Made by a program: the position numbers and the translations under genes
Notes under the pieces: model-generated
Databases searched by the model: none
Seen by the model: the letters and a program-made list of their open reading frames with translations, nothing else
Told to the model about the DNA's origin: nothing
NCBI RefSeq assembly: GCF_004001065.1
Contig: NZ_BIML01000020.1
Location: 26,689 to 90,688, forward strand
DNA length: 64,000 nucleotides
Source: Paenibacillus xylaniclasticus
GTDB taxonomy: Bacteria; Bacillota; Bacilli; Paenibacillales; Paenibacillaceae
Reading direction: 5' to 3'
Shown here: piece after piece, positions 36,254 through 44,086 of the stretch
Numbering within the stretch: the stretch's first letter is position 1
How the letters are laid out: each line of letters opens with the position of its first letter

Positions 36254-37108
36254 TTGAAGTTGAAGTGGAAATCATTGTTTCTCTCTTGTTGTGCCGCACT
36301 TACTATTGTGTCTTCGGCACATGCAGCTGCACCAATATCGGTACTTATTAATGACAGATACGTGGAAACAGACGTCGCCCCTTTCATTCAGAATGGAACG
36401 ACATTTGTTCCGTTAAGAAGCATTGAACAGATTGATGGACTTTCCATCAAAAGCTGGGATAACCAGACCAAAACGTTAGTCGTTGCCGACTCTACGAAAT
36501 CGATGACCTTTCGGGTAAGCTCCAATCAATCGCAGTCCATACTCATTAAGAACAATCGTGTAATGGTTCCGATTCGATTTATTGCAGAAAACTTCAATTG
36601 CGATGTAGCTTGGGATGCGAATACAAGAACAGTCCAAATCGTAAAGCTCAATGAAGAGGCGAAAGCGAATTTGAATTCCGATGATCTAACCACATCCCGT
36701 ATTGCTGCCATTACGATTCCGAGAATTTCAACGCTCAAAGAGCTTCCTGAAGGTCAAAGCAGTGGCGGTAACTTCCGAATCCTATTTCCTGAAGGAAAGT
36801 CAAAAGCTTTCTTCATCATTCAAAATGGTGTTGCCTACTATTACGAAGTGAGAGAAAATGCAGCTTGGCACATATGGAGTGGAACGATTGGGGGAAATAA
36901 TAATAAATTCTGGGTAACCAACAGCGGCATTTCGAGTGAAGTGGGACAACGACCAACGATCAATGATCGATTGTTCTTCTATCACATCCATACGCATTCA
37001 GGTCAATCCGAGTATGGATTCGTGACCACGGATGGCAAAGAGACAACACTTGGAACACAAGACATGAATAAATTAGAGGAGCTATATCCAATTCCAGAGG
37101 AGAAATAA
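36254..37108 (+). CDS. Secreted protein with copper-amine-oxidase-type N-terminal (stalk) domain
   Basis: About 284 residues. A signal peptide (about 1-25, ending SSAHAAA) is followed by the stalk domain common on Paenibacillus exported proteins (VLINDRYVETDVAPFIQNG, TFVPLRSIEQID, RVMVPIRFIAENFNCDVAWD, about 28-125). The C-terminal half (about 150-284) is not recognised and carries an HIHTHSG motif that could bind metal. AGGAGG abuts ATG 36245, so TTG 36254, nine bases downstream, is the likelier start. It is the only plus-strand gene inside the split com locus. Confidence 0.75.
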   Translation: MKLKWKSLFLSCCAALTIVSSAHAAAPISVLINDRYVETDVAPFIQNGTTFVPLRSIEQIDGLSIKSWDNQTKTLVVADSTKSMTFRVSSNQSQSILIKNNRVMVPIRFIAENFNCDVAWDANTRTVQIVKLNEEAKANLNSDDLTTSRIAAITIPRISTLKELPEGQSSGGNFRILFPEGKSKAFFIIQNGVAYYYEVRENAAWHIWSGTIGGNNNKFWVTNSGISSEVGQRPTINDRLFFYHIHTHSGQSEYGFVTTDGKETTLGTQDMNKLEELYPIPEEK

Positions 37109-37121
37109 GCAGGACCAATGA

Positions 37122-37162
37122 AAAAGGCAGTATGGAGCTATAGAGGCTCAATACTGCCTTTT
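37122..37162. terminator. Bidirectional terminator
   Basis: AAAAGGCAGTAT pairs perfectly with ATACTGCCTTTT around a nested GAGC/GCTC stem. It separates the converging stalk-domain gene and the sigma-O-module target gene. Confidence 0.85.
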
Positions 37163-37167
37163 GGATT

Positions 37168-37764
37168 TTACGCTTTACTTAAAGAAGTGGAGAGCGGCAC
37201 AGCAGAATGACCTGTAAAATTCGCGCCGCCGTTCGGCGTAAGGTGTTCACGAGTATATGTGAATGTTACTGAACCATCCCAAGGAACATATACAGAACCG
37301 CTCGTATTAGCGCGCAGCTGTACATTGGAGAAGCTTGCTTGGCTGTAGCTGCTCGTCCCGTCATCCTCTACACCATGTACCATTTTCACCGTATTATAGG
37401 TTCCAAGTCTACCATTCTTAACTGGAAACTTACTATGAATTTCGGTACCGTTCATGAACAGAGAGATCGTATTGTCACCATTATCAATCAACTTCAGAGT
37501 TACTTTGTCGCCATCTTTCAGCGATACAGGTACACTCTCGTATTTACCGCCATTGTTGTGACCAGTCCCCAGAAAACATTTATACTGACCGCCCTTTATC
37601 CGCGAGATACCGGCTTCTACCACCTCTTTACCCAGCCCCAAATACCAATCAACGTATCCAGAAGTTACATTAACCGTCTGAGGCAGATTAAGAGTTGCAC
37701 TAATACCTGTCCATTTTGCTTCGTTCGTTACAGTTTTCATTGCACCATGTCTTGTAGCCATCAT
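37168..37764 (-). CDS. Unknown beta-rich protein, probable target of the SigO-like module
   Basis: A 198-residue protein of unknown function. It is rich in beta-forming residues, Gly, Asn and Thr (GLGKEVVEAGISRIKGGQ, FLGTGHNNGGKYES, VTLKLIDNGDNTISLFMNG), suggesting a concanavalin/lectin-like sandwich. No signal peptide is seen. GAGGAG precedes the ATG. Its promoter (37808-37840) shares GTGGTTGT-N18-CTCTTTA with the promoter of the upstream sigma operon, so it is probably transcribed by that sigma factor. Confidence 0.7.
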   Translation of the reverse strand: MMATRHGAMKTVTNEAKWTGISATLNLPQTVNVTSGYVDWYLGLGKEVVEAGISRIKGGQYKCFLGTGHNNGGKYESVPVSLKDGDKVTLKLIDNGDNTISLFMNGTEIHSKFPVKNGRLGTYNTVKMVHGVEDDGTSSYSQASFSNVQLRANTSGSVYVPWDGSVTFTYTREHLTPNGGANFTGHSAVPLSTSLSKA

Positions 37765-37807
37765 TCACTCACTCCTCAATTTTTTATTATTTTGTACGTA
37801 CACTATA

Positions 37808-37840
37808 TAAAGAGAAATGAGAGTGTAATTTTACAACCAC
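37808..37840 (-). promoter_or_regulatory. Putative SigO/RsoA-type promoter of the unknown target gene
   Basis: On the minus strand GTGGTTGT, exactly 18 bases, then CTCTTTATA. The same boxes and spacing occur before the sigma operon (38653-38685). It lies 44 bases before the ATG at 37764. Confidence 0.65.
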
Positions 37841-37859
37841 CTTATGAAATTTGTTTGAA

Positions 37860-38042
37860 TCAGGCGAAACGATGTATAACTTCTATCATGGTCAAATAGA
37901 GCTCTTGACGTAAGTCATCACGATGTTCTATAGGAACTTGGCGGAGCGACATATTTATTTTGGGTGCGAATGACTCCAAAATTTGTACTACAGCATTTTG
38001 ATCCTTATATAACTGAGCTTTCAACAACAATTGTGCCATCAT
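37860..38042 (-). CDS. RsoA-like co-sigma factor
   Basis: A 60-residue protein, last of a three-gene operon with the sigma-like gene and yvrJ. The segment ILESFAPKINMSLRQVP then IEHRDDLRQELYLTMIEVI resembles the region 1.2/2-like helix of sigma factors (PKI, then RxDLxQEL), as in RsoA of Bacillus subtilis, which joins SigO to make an active two-part sigma factor. It ends just before the promoter of the target gene. Confidence 0.7.
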   Translation of the reverse strand: MMAQLLLKAQLYKDQNAVVQILESFAPKINMSLRQVPIEHRDDLRQELYLTMIEVIHRFA

Positions 38043-38055
38043 TAGATATCTGCCC

Positions 38056-38208
38056 TCACTTTAGTTTTTTCTGCAATTCATCCTTAAGGCCATTAATGGC
38101 TTCACTAAGATCGATTATTTTTTTCTCAAATCGAAGAAGTAGATAGGCGGTAATCGCAATCGGAAAGCCTAAATTGGCAATCAGTCCTACAAGATCTATG
38201 TGATCCAT
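38056..38208 (-). CDS. yvrJ: YvrJ-family small membrane protein
   Basis: A 50-residue protein. One membrane helix (LVGLIANLGFPIAITAYLLL) is followed by a charged amphipathic tail (RFEKKIIDLSEAINGL), the pattern of the YvrJ family. In Bacillus subtilis yvrJ is part of the SigO/RsoA locus. Function unknown. GAGGTGA, overlapping the sigma gene stop, is its ribosome binding site. Confidence 0.8.
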   Translation of the reverse strand: MDHIDLVGLIANLGFPIAITAYLLLRFEKKIIDLSEAINGLKDELQKKLK

Positions 38209-38216
38209 GTGTACCT

Positions 38217-38621
38217 TCACCTCTTTTCTGCATTCATTAATAGTTGTCGCAATTTGCGTAGTGAATTTCGGCGATGCTTTGAGATGTTCTGTTGAGAGCT
38301 GCCTAGCATTGTCGCAATGTCCTTATCGTTTAATTCCTGAACATAAGCAAGAGATAAGATCTTTTGTTGCAGTTCTGTAAGTTGGTTATATGCCTTAAAT
38401 AGTGAAGCATCTGAGATATGATCTTTTAAGTCAGGAAATCGTGGCTCTGGATCGTAGGAGGACAATACGGAGGATTCTAGGCTCTCATCGTTGTCAAAGG
38501 TCAGAAGAAACCTGCTAACTATAGCTCGCCTTTTTTTGTCATAGTTAATAGAGTTGTAGTGAATGAGATTAGCCATATACTTGATAAACCGTCGAGTTAA
38601 ATCATCCGATATATTAATCAC
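38217..38621 (-). CDS. SigO-like alternative sigma factor subunit
   Basis: A 134-residue sigma-70-type protein. The C-terminal half is a clear region 4 (LTELQQKILSLAYVQELNDK then DIATMLGSSQQNISKHRRNS). The N-terminal half has only a partial region 2, consistent with the SigO/RsoA split sigma, where RsoA supplies the missing part. The only in-frame standard start, GTG 38621, is one base from GGAGG, unusually close; an ATT or ATA start a few codons in is possible. It leads an operon with yvrJ and the RsoA-like gene and has the shared promoter upstream. Confidence 0.75.
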   Translation of the reverse strand: MINISDDLTRRFIKYMANLIHYNSINYDKKRRAIVSRFLLTFDNDESLESSVLSSYDPEPRFPDLKDHISDASLFKAYNQLTELQQKILSLAYVQELNDKDIATMLGSSQQNISKHRRNSLRKLRQLLMNAEKR

Positions 38622-38652
38622 CCCTCCTTCGGAACGATACCGCCTCTATTAT

Positions 38653-38685
38653 TAAAGAGTTGAACATTCAACTTTTAACAACCAC
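38653..38685 (-). promoter_or_regulatory. Putative autoregulated promoter of the SigO-like operon
   Basis: On the minus strand GTGGTTGT, exactly 18 bases, then CTCTTTAAT, about 32 bases before the GTG start. Shares both boxes and spacing with the promoter at 37808-37840. Positive autoregulation is typical of such sigma factors. Confidence 0.65.
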
Positions 38686-38716
38686 AGAGAGAGTCAAGAT
38701 TACATTGGGATGTAAA

Positions 38717-38750
38717 AAAAAAAGACTCAATTTCCTAAGGAAATCGAGTC
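38717..38750 (-). terminator. Strong terminator downstream of comQ (second of two)
   Basis: On the minus strand GACTCGATTTCC pairs with GGAAATTGAGTC around TTA, followed by about ten T residues. Confidence 0.85.
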
Positions 38751-38759
38751 CTCAATAGG

Positions 38760-38808
38760 CAAAAAGATCGCCAACCACCTGAATATACAGGCTGGATAGG
38801 CGATCTTT
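38760..38808 (-). terminator. Terminator directly after comQ (first of two)
   Basis: AAAGATCGCC pairs perfectly with GGCGATCTTT around 26 bases; on the minus strand TTTTTGCC follows. Confidence 0.75.
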
Positions 38809-38827
38809 CTCATTTAATATGGCCCTG

Positions 38828-39742
38828 TTACATGAACGCCCGCAGCTGCTCCCGCCACGATTCCTCCACTGGGAGCTGCGCAATGCCCTCCTCCGCTTCA
38901 TACTGCTTTAATCTGCCTAGAACGAGCCCATATTCGATACATCCGCAGTTATGAATATAGTCCATAATCGCATGCTTATGCTCCAATAATTGCTCAGCCG
39001 TAATCTCTCGATCGTAATAACGGCGTACGACCGCAGCCTCGTCCGACTTCTGCTCCAACAGAAACTGCACGGGGAGCGTAAGCTTGCGAGCGAGCAGATC
39101 GTTGCGGGTGCTCCATGCTTTGATGCCTGCTACATCGTTGTTAAGCTGTGCAGTGACACCGATCGCCCGGCCATACTGAATGACAATATCGTGATGTTCA
39201 TCCGTCATCAAAGCGGTGCCGACGAGACAGGATGCTGCGACAAGCGATCCCGCCTTATCCGCAATCATCTGCAGGCTCTCCTCCTCCGACAATGGCTTAT
39301 TAAGCAGGTCCGCATGCTGTCCATTCACAGCACCCAGAATCCCTTGATTTAAGGCATCAACAGCGGCTGCTTTGCGGTCGATCGAGCTTGGCAGAGACAT
39401 TAACACCTCGACCGACAGTGCCTGCAATCCAATCGCTGCGTTCAGTGCCAGAGCTGGAGAGATTTTCGACCAAGGGACAGTGTCATTGTCCTGATCCTGC
39501 AGGTCGTCATAAATATCAAGTGACAGAATCATTAGATCAACGGCAGCCGCAGCCGCAGCCGCATGCTGCTCGTCCCCCCCGAACATGCGGCAGTGAAGCG
39601 CCGCCAGCTGTCCGAAGCTGCTACCTTCCGTCTGTTTATACTCGACGAATTGCTCAACAAGCGACTTTAACTCAGGCTCATGAAAAGCTCGGGATATACT
39701 TGACTTTATCACTTCTATCGCCGGCGCAAACATCTTCGACAT
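38828..39742 (-). CDS. comQ: ComQ-like isoprenyl transferase for ComX modification
   Basis: A 304-residue all-helical isoprenoid synthase-fold protein. The first aspartate-rich motif is LSLDIYDDLQDQDND (about 75-90) and the context matches Bacillus ComQ: LHCRMFGGDEQ, VNGQHADLLNK, ADKAGSLVAASCL. The second motif NNDVAGI is degenerate, as in ComQ, where only the first motif is needed to transfer geranyl or farnesyl to the ComX tryptophan. AGGAGGTGG precedes the ATG. It is in the same orientation as comX-comP-comA but 3.1 kb upstream, with two terminators after it, so it is its own transcription unit. Confidence 0.85.
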   Translation of the reverse strand: MSKMFAPAIEVIKSSISRAFHEPELKSLVEQFVEYKQTEGSSFGQLAALHCRMFGGDEQHAAAAAAAVDLMILSLDIYDDLQDQDNDTVPWSKISPALALNAAIGLQALSVEVLMSLPSSIDRKAAAVDALNQGILGAVNGQHADLLNKPLSEEESLQMIADKAGSLVAASCLVGTALMTDEHHDIVIQYGRAIGVTAQLNNDVAGIKAWSTRNDLLARKLTLPVQFLLEQKSDEAAVVRRYYDREITAEQLLEHKHAIMDYIHNCGCIEYGLVLGRLKQYEAEEGIAQLPVEESWREQLRAFM

Positions 39743-39879
39743 CGGATGGACCCACCTCCTAGCTTGTATCCTATTCGCTGGTCTATTAACACTAATGTAC
39801 TATATTACAGCAAATATAGGGAATATCCTTCCAACAACTTGCATGATTTAATAAAAATAAAACCTAACTAAGACAGCAT

Positions 39880-39912
39880 AAAAAAGCCTTCTCCCGAAGA
39901 GCGAGAGAAGGC
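39880..39912 (-). terminator. Terminator of the SpaB_C-type gene
   Basis: GCCTTCTC pairs with GAGAAGGC around a small loop; on the minus strand six T residues follow. It separates this gene from comQ. Confidence 0.85.
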
Positions 39913-39952
39913 CTAGCCTATAAGTCTATGATTGCCGTTCTATTGCTGACGA

Positions 39953-40930
39953 TTAGTTATCGATCGTCACTTCAAAAGCTTCGCACAAACGCTGCGCAAC
40001 TCGAGCCAAATAGTACTCATAAGAAGGAGTCATGCCTAATCGATTGTTCATCATATGGATATGCGACCAAGCGATCGAGCGGATGGCCTCCAGCCGCTCG
40101 TCCTCGTTCATAGCAGGCTGTCCCGAATAAGGCACGAGCAGCTTACCGATCTGCGCCAGGTCTTCGAGCTGTGCACTCGCTTCACTCACCATATGCGACC
40201 ACACAGCAACGACGTCATCCTCCGGCGTCTCGTCGCCGACGAGAGCAGGCATCGATATTCGGCCAGACAGCGTCTCCGCCTCTTCGATCGCTTGCTGATC
40301 GTACTGCATTCTAGCTTCCCGAGCGTTGAGGAACACGCTCCAATAATCTGCGTATGCTGCGAAGAACGAAGAAAGCTCGTCCTTCTTCACACCGAAACGA
40401 GAAGCTGTAACGATCATCATACATAACGCTGTCACCATCCGCTTGGAACGGCTGTCGAGCGTACGGCTAATGATGACCGCAGATGTCTCGCTGGAGCGCT
40501 GGAACAGCCGCTCACTGATTGGCATTGCGGCTACACCGCCATACCGTGCGAACTCTGGCTCATAATCGAACTCCACCATAGGAGAGAAATCATAATCTAA
40601 CGCAACAGAGGCCTCATGAAGAATGAACGGACTCACCTTGCCGCCCGTCAGTTCCTCTTCTTCTCCATTCATAATCGGCATGCTTCGGAGCATTCTGTCC
40701 GCTGCCGCTCTCAATTTCTTCATCGCGAATTCGGTAGGCCGGAAGAGCCGTAAACGTAAGTGAGCACCGCCGCCTGAGTATCTGGAATAAAACCAGCCGA
40801 GAATTTCGCCCTTCTCATGCATTCTCATTACATTCAGCAACAATTTCTCTAACAGAAGATGCTCCTGAATCTTAGAGCCTCTGCAAAACAAATGGAGCGC
40901 TCGCCAGCCATTGTATCGGCCGTTAGTCAT
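39953..40930 (-). CDS. Standalone lantibiotic-dehydratase C-terminal (SpaB_C-type) protein
   Basis: A 325-residue protein that matches the thiopeptide-type bacteriocin/SpaB C-terminal family: WRALHLFCRGSKIQEHLL at the start, GWFYSRYSGGGAHLRLRLF (the diagnostic RYxxxGxHLRLR block), then LDYDFSPMVEFDYEPEFARYGG. In lanthipeptide enzymes this domain eliminates glutamate from Ser/Thr; standalone forms include pyridine synthases of thiopeptides. No glutamylating N-terminal domain, cyclase or obvious precursor is adjacent. Next to comQ, it may act on a peptide or have another role. GAGGG precedes the ATG. Confidence 0.8.
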   Translation of the reverse strand: MTNGRYNGWRALHLFCRGSKIQEHLLLEKLLLNVMRMHEKGEILGWFYSRYSGGGAHLRLRLFRPTEFAMKKLRAAADRMLRSMPIMNGEEEELTGGKVSPFILHEASVALDYDFSPMVEFDYEPEFARYGGVAAMPISERLFQRSSETSAVIISRTLDSRSKRMVTALCMMIVTASRFGVKKDELSSFFAAYADYWSVFLNAREARMQYDQQAIEEAETLSGRISMPALVGDETPEDDVVAVWSHMVSEASAQLEDLAQIGKLLVPYSGQPAMNEDERLEAIRSIAWSHIHMMNNRLGMTPSYEYYLARVAQRLCEAFEVTIDN

Positions 40931-41341
40931 TCATGCATCCCTCTTCCTTCGTCTGAATTGCAGCTCGCATAGGCGAACCGGCTTCTAGCCCCTCACACTA
41001 TTGAACCTATTGAAACGCGAACTGTGTTGTCTAATGGAAATGATAATAGATTTCAGGTTAGTTCTCACCGACTAAATGTGCCGCAATTACCACAATTCTG
41101 TTGCGCTTCGCATCACCCCAATACTGCGTACCTAATAACATACCACCCTCGCTATCGTTAGCCGCAGCCAGCAATGACCGCCGTTATAAGGCTTTGAGCC
41201 CTTTCGGGATCGAAATTGCTCCTCACGCAGCACCGCAAATACCGCAAATACAATAAGTCACGCAAAATAGAGGCACCAAACTTGGCGCCTCCAACATTCG
41301 ATCCTATTCAACAACACCTTGACTGCATGCGTAAAGTAGCT
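40931..41341. other. Intergenic region between the SpaB_C-type gene and the PDZ-Lon gene
   Basis: A gap of 411 bases. It holds a terminator (41261-41291), a possible minus-strand small ORF (41058-41174), and scattered TTGCGG-like half-sites (41081-41106 and 41232-41250) that do not form a full ComA box. A sigma-A promoter for the SpaB_C-type gene was not pinned down. Confidence 0.5.
41261..41291 (-). terminator. Terminator of the PDZ-Lon protease gene
   Basis: GAGGCACCAA pairs with TTGGCGCCTC (one mismatch) around two bases; the minus-strand tail is TATTTTGC. Confidence 0.65.
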
Positions 41342-42736
41342 TCATTCTGAATGTGCATGATTCTTCAACCATTGCAGCATATCATCCAACGTCTCAACCG
41401 GAACAATAGCCAGCTTGTCACCATAACGCAGTCCTGCTCTCGCTTCGTCCACTTCGCTTGCCGGCACAAAGAACAGTTCCGCATTCGTTCTTGCAACAGC
41501 ATAGGCTTTCTGTCTGACGCCTCCGACCGCCCCTACGCTGCCATCAGGCTCGATCGTGCCTGTTCCTGCGACACGCCATCCGTTAGTTACACCGCCCGGC
41601 GTCAACTGATCTATAATCGTGAGCGCCAGCATAGCACCGTGTGATGGTCCTCCAATATGAGCGAATGGCCGATCATAATGAACCTGCCGGGGAATATCAT
41701 AATGATACGAGGTCTCAACAGATATACCGAATACAGCCCGCTCTTGACCGTTATCGTCCACAGCCGAGCCGGTCGGAACCGTAAGCGACATAGACTCGCC
41801 GCCGCGGACTAGTCGGACTGTTACCTCGCTGCCCGGCTTCACCCGATTCATCGCTTCGGAAAGCGATTGAATATCTAGCGTCGAACGTCCGTTAATTGCA
41901 ATAATGCGATCACCCGCCTTCAATAAGCCTTGCGCTGCAGCTTGCTCCGCTACCGCATTGACGTTCACTCCACTCGCCTCGGCGCCTCGGCTTAAGCCAA
42001 GCTGGCCCATTGCGACGGCCGCCGCAGTCGTCTCTGCCTCCGCCTTCATTGCGACGACCTCCGCATATGCCTCACGCAATGGCGGCTCATCTTGCGGAAC
42101 AGGACTTAGCTCATAAATGTTCAATATGCGCGACATAAGCCAATCTAACGGTACTGCCCTTCGGTCGAAGACAAGAACGCCCATCAGCTTCCCATTAACG
42201 TCTCCGCCTTCGACACGCGCATAATGGTTCATATTCATCGTCAGCCCAGGATAAGTGACGTTATACGGGATCGGCAGCGCCAACCCGGCAAGCAGCGCAA
42301 GCTGCGCAGCCAGTCCTGTTGTGGTCCGCATCGGCCACCTCCGCCTGCGGCTGTAATCCGACAGTTCGATTACGAACAAATCGACCAGTACGAACAGCCA
42401 GTTGACGGCCAGCAATCCGATGCCGATCGTGAGGGTGCGGGGTGCTGCAACGATAGCAATGGAAGCGGCAGCGCCAGAAGCTATGACGAGTACCTGCGGT
42501 AGCTTACTTAGAAACCGTCGACCGAACCCATCATCGTCTCTCCACGCCGCGACAGCACCGCCAATCCATAGAAGCGATATGAACGCAGGCGCATAGAGAA
42601 GCACATCGATTGTCTCCAGCCACGTCAGACCGCCAGGCAGACGCAGCGGGTCCGGCAGCCAGATCAATTCGGCGCACACTATATATATAAAAGCGAGCGC
42701 AATGCCCGTCCAATACCATCGGCCAGCAGAACGCAT
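41342..42736 (-). CDS. Membrane PDZ-Lon (S16) serine protease, YlbL-like
   Basis: A 464-residue protein. About four N-terminal membrane helices (about 10-155) precede a PDZ domain (about 255-325; LLKAGDRIIAINGRSTLDI) and a Lon-type proteolytic domain. The catalytic serine is in GGPSHGAMLAL and the lysine in GGVRQKAYAVA, the Ser-Lys dyad of S16 peptidases. YlbL-type proteases cleave membrane or secreted substrates, including a cell-division inhibitor in Bacillus. More helices than in classical YlbL are seen at the N-terminus. GGGAGGA precedes ATG 42736. Confidence 0.85.
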   Translation of the reverse strand: MRSAGRWYWTGIALAFIYIVCAELIWLPDPLRLPGGLTWLETIDVLLYAPAFISLLWIGGAVAAWRDDDGFGRRFLSKLPQVLVIASGAAASIAIVAAPRTLTIGIGLLAVNWLFVLVDLFVIELSDYSRRRRWPMRTTTGLAAQLALLAGLALPIPYNVTYPGLTMNMNHYARVEGGDVNGKLMGVLVFDRRAVPLDWLMSRILNIYELSPVPQDEPPLREAYAEVVAMKAEAETTAAAVAMGQLGLSRGAEASGVNVNAVAEQAAAQGLLKAGDRIIAINGRSTLDIQSLSEAMNRVKPGSEVTVRLVRGGESMSLTVPTGSAVDDNGQERAVFGISVETSYHYDIPRQVHYDRPFAHIGGPSHGAMLALTIIDQLTPGGVTNGWRVAGTGTIEPDGSVGAVGGVRQKAYAVARTNAELFFVPASEVDEARAGLRYGDKLAIVPVETLDDMLQWLKNHAHSE

Positions 42737-42873
42737 AACATTCCTCCCGCAAGCACCGCGTCAGCACTCCGCATGCTTCGTTCACGGATACGGCGGCTGA
42801 TGCTTCATTAATAATATAGATGAATATATACAATTAGGATGATCCGAATACGCCCATTATACCACTGCCATAA

Positions 42874-42909
42874 CAAAAACGCCTTCCAGCCCTATGCGCC
42901 GAAAGACGT
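42874..42909 (-). terminator. Terminator of the EamA transporter gene
   Basis: ACGCCTTCC pairs with GAAAGACGT when G-T pairs are allowed; on the minus strand five T residues follow. Confidence 0.6.
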
Positions 42910-42919
42910 TCGGTATGCC

Positions 42920-43834
42920 TTATTTCGCCGAGCCTTCTACAGCCGCCGATTTGCGCTCGGCCGAAATCCAAATAAGCCCCGCGGCCATAACGATGCCGCC
43001 GCCGATCTGCCAGAGCGTAATTTGCTCGTCGAACATAATATAACCGGTGATGACAGCAGCAGCAGGAACGACATAGCGGAAGAAATTAGACCGTGCCGCA
43101 CCAACGCGGTACATTGCCGCATTCCATGTAAGAAAAGAAATAAAAGTGCAAAGCAATACGCCGAATGCAAGAACGCCATAATCCGTAGCGGTAAGCCCCT
43201 TCCAATCGACTGTGCCCCACGAACCGATCGTAATCGGAAACATGAACAGGGAGCCGAACATGCTGAACCATGCCGTCACCCGCAGCGCGGAATATCGTTT
43301 CATCAGCGGCATACACGATAAATTGAACAGAGCGCCGAGCAAGCTGATGGAGAACGCCATCAGATTCCCTTTCATATTATCGGAAGACAGATTAAGACCC
43401 TCTCCGCCGCCAAGAATAACAAGCGATACGCCAGCGATCGCAATCATACCACCAGTTGCAATTCGTCTCGTAAACGATTCCTTCGTGAATAGCGGTGCGA
43501 ACAACGCCGCGAATATCGGCCATGGAGCGACGTTAAGCAGCGAAGCATTCGCCAGCGTCGTATATTTGATCGAATACATAACTAGTATTTCCAGCAGCGT
43601 GACGCCGAACAGCCCAATCAGCGCCAGCTTCGCGGCATCGCGCCACAAGACGCCTACGCTTCCTTCTTTCAAATACAACACAAGGAAAAACAACGGTACG
43701 GCTAGTCCGAATCGCAAAAAAGCGAACACCACCGGATCGAACGTATCCATTGCCAAGCGCGAAACGCCGAAATTAATTCCCCATATAGCAGCTACGCCTG
43801 CCAGTCCTGTATAAGCCCATCCCTTGTTAGCCAT
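42920..43834 (-). CDS. EamA-family (DMT superfamily) transporter
   Basis: A 304-residue membrane protein with ten predicted helices in two EamA repeats (GVAAIWGINFGVSRLAMDTF in the first; AFGVLLCTFISFLTWNAAMY in the second). Such proteins export metabolites such as amino acids or drugs; the substrate cannot be inferred. It is monocistronic and converges on the PDZ-Lon gene's upstream side. Confidence 0.85.
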   Translation of the reverse strand: MANKGWAYTGLAGVAAIWGINFGVSRLAMDTFDPVVFAFLRFGLAVPLFFLVLYLKEGSVGVLWRDAAKLALIGLFGVTLLEILVMYSIKYTTLANASLLNVAPWPIFAALFAPLFTKESFTRRIATGGMIAIAGVSLVILGGGEGLNLSSDNMKGNLMAFSISLLGALFNLSCMPLMKRYSALRVTAWFSMFGSLFMFPITIGSWGTVDWKGLTATDYGVLAFGVLLCTFISFLTWNAAMYRVGAARSNFFRYVVPAAAVITGYIMFDEQITLWQIGGGIVMAAGLIWISAERKSAAVEGSAK

Positions 43835-44086
43835 CTTCTTATTTCAGCCTGCTCTCATTCGTAATAATGTACACGCGTACACTTACTTAATAATAAGCTC
43901 CACATAGAACCGTTGTAAAGCAGAGAAATTCGCTAATTTAATGCTCAATGTTTCACTTTTTTTGACCAATTCACCGCTTATCAGCCTACAACCCCTCAAA
44001 AACGCGTTGTCCGAAACGCCAAAGTCCGTTATAGTAGTTCCAAAGAAGTATTTATATTATATAATAAGGGATTGTGATGGAAGACA

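Noticed and set aside
41035..41055. Fur-box-like sequence TGATAATAGATTTCA near the SpaB_C-type gene
   Set aside because: Only one half matches TGATAATNATTATCA well; no iron-related gene is near.
41081..41106. ComA half-sites CCGCAA, CCACAA and TTGCGC upstream of the SpaB_C-type gene
   Set aside because: They do not have the N4 spacing of a full ComA box and overlap a possible small ORF; treated as chance.
41232..41250. Direct repeat ACCGCAAATACCGCAAATA
   Set aside because: Two CCGCAA half-sites in the same orientation nine bases apart; not a ComA box arrangement.
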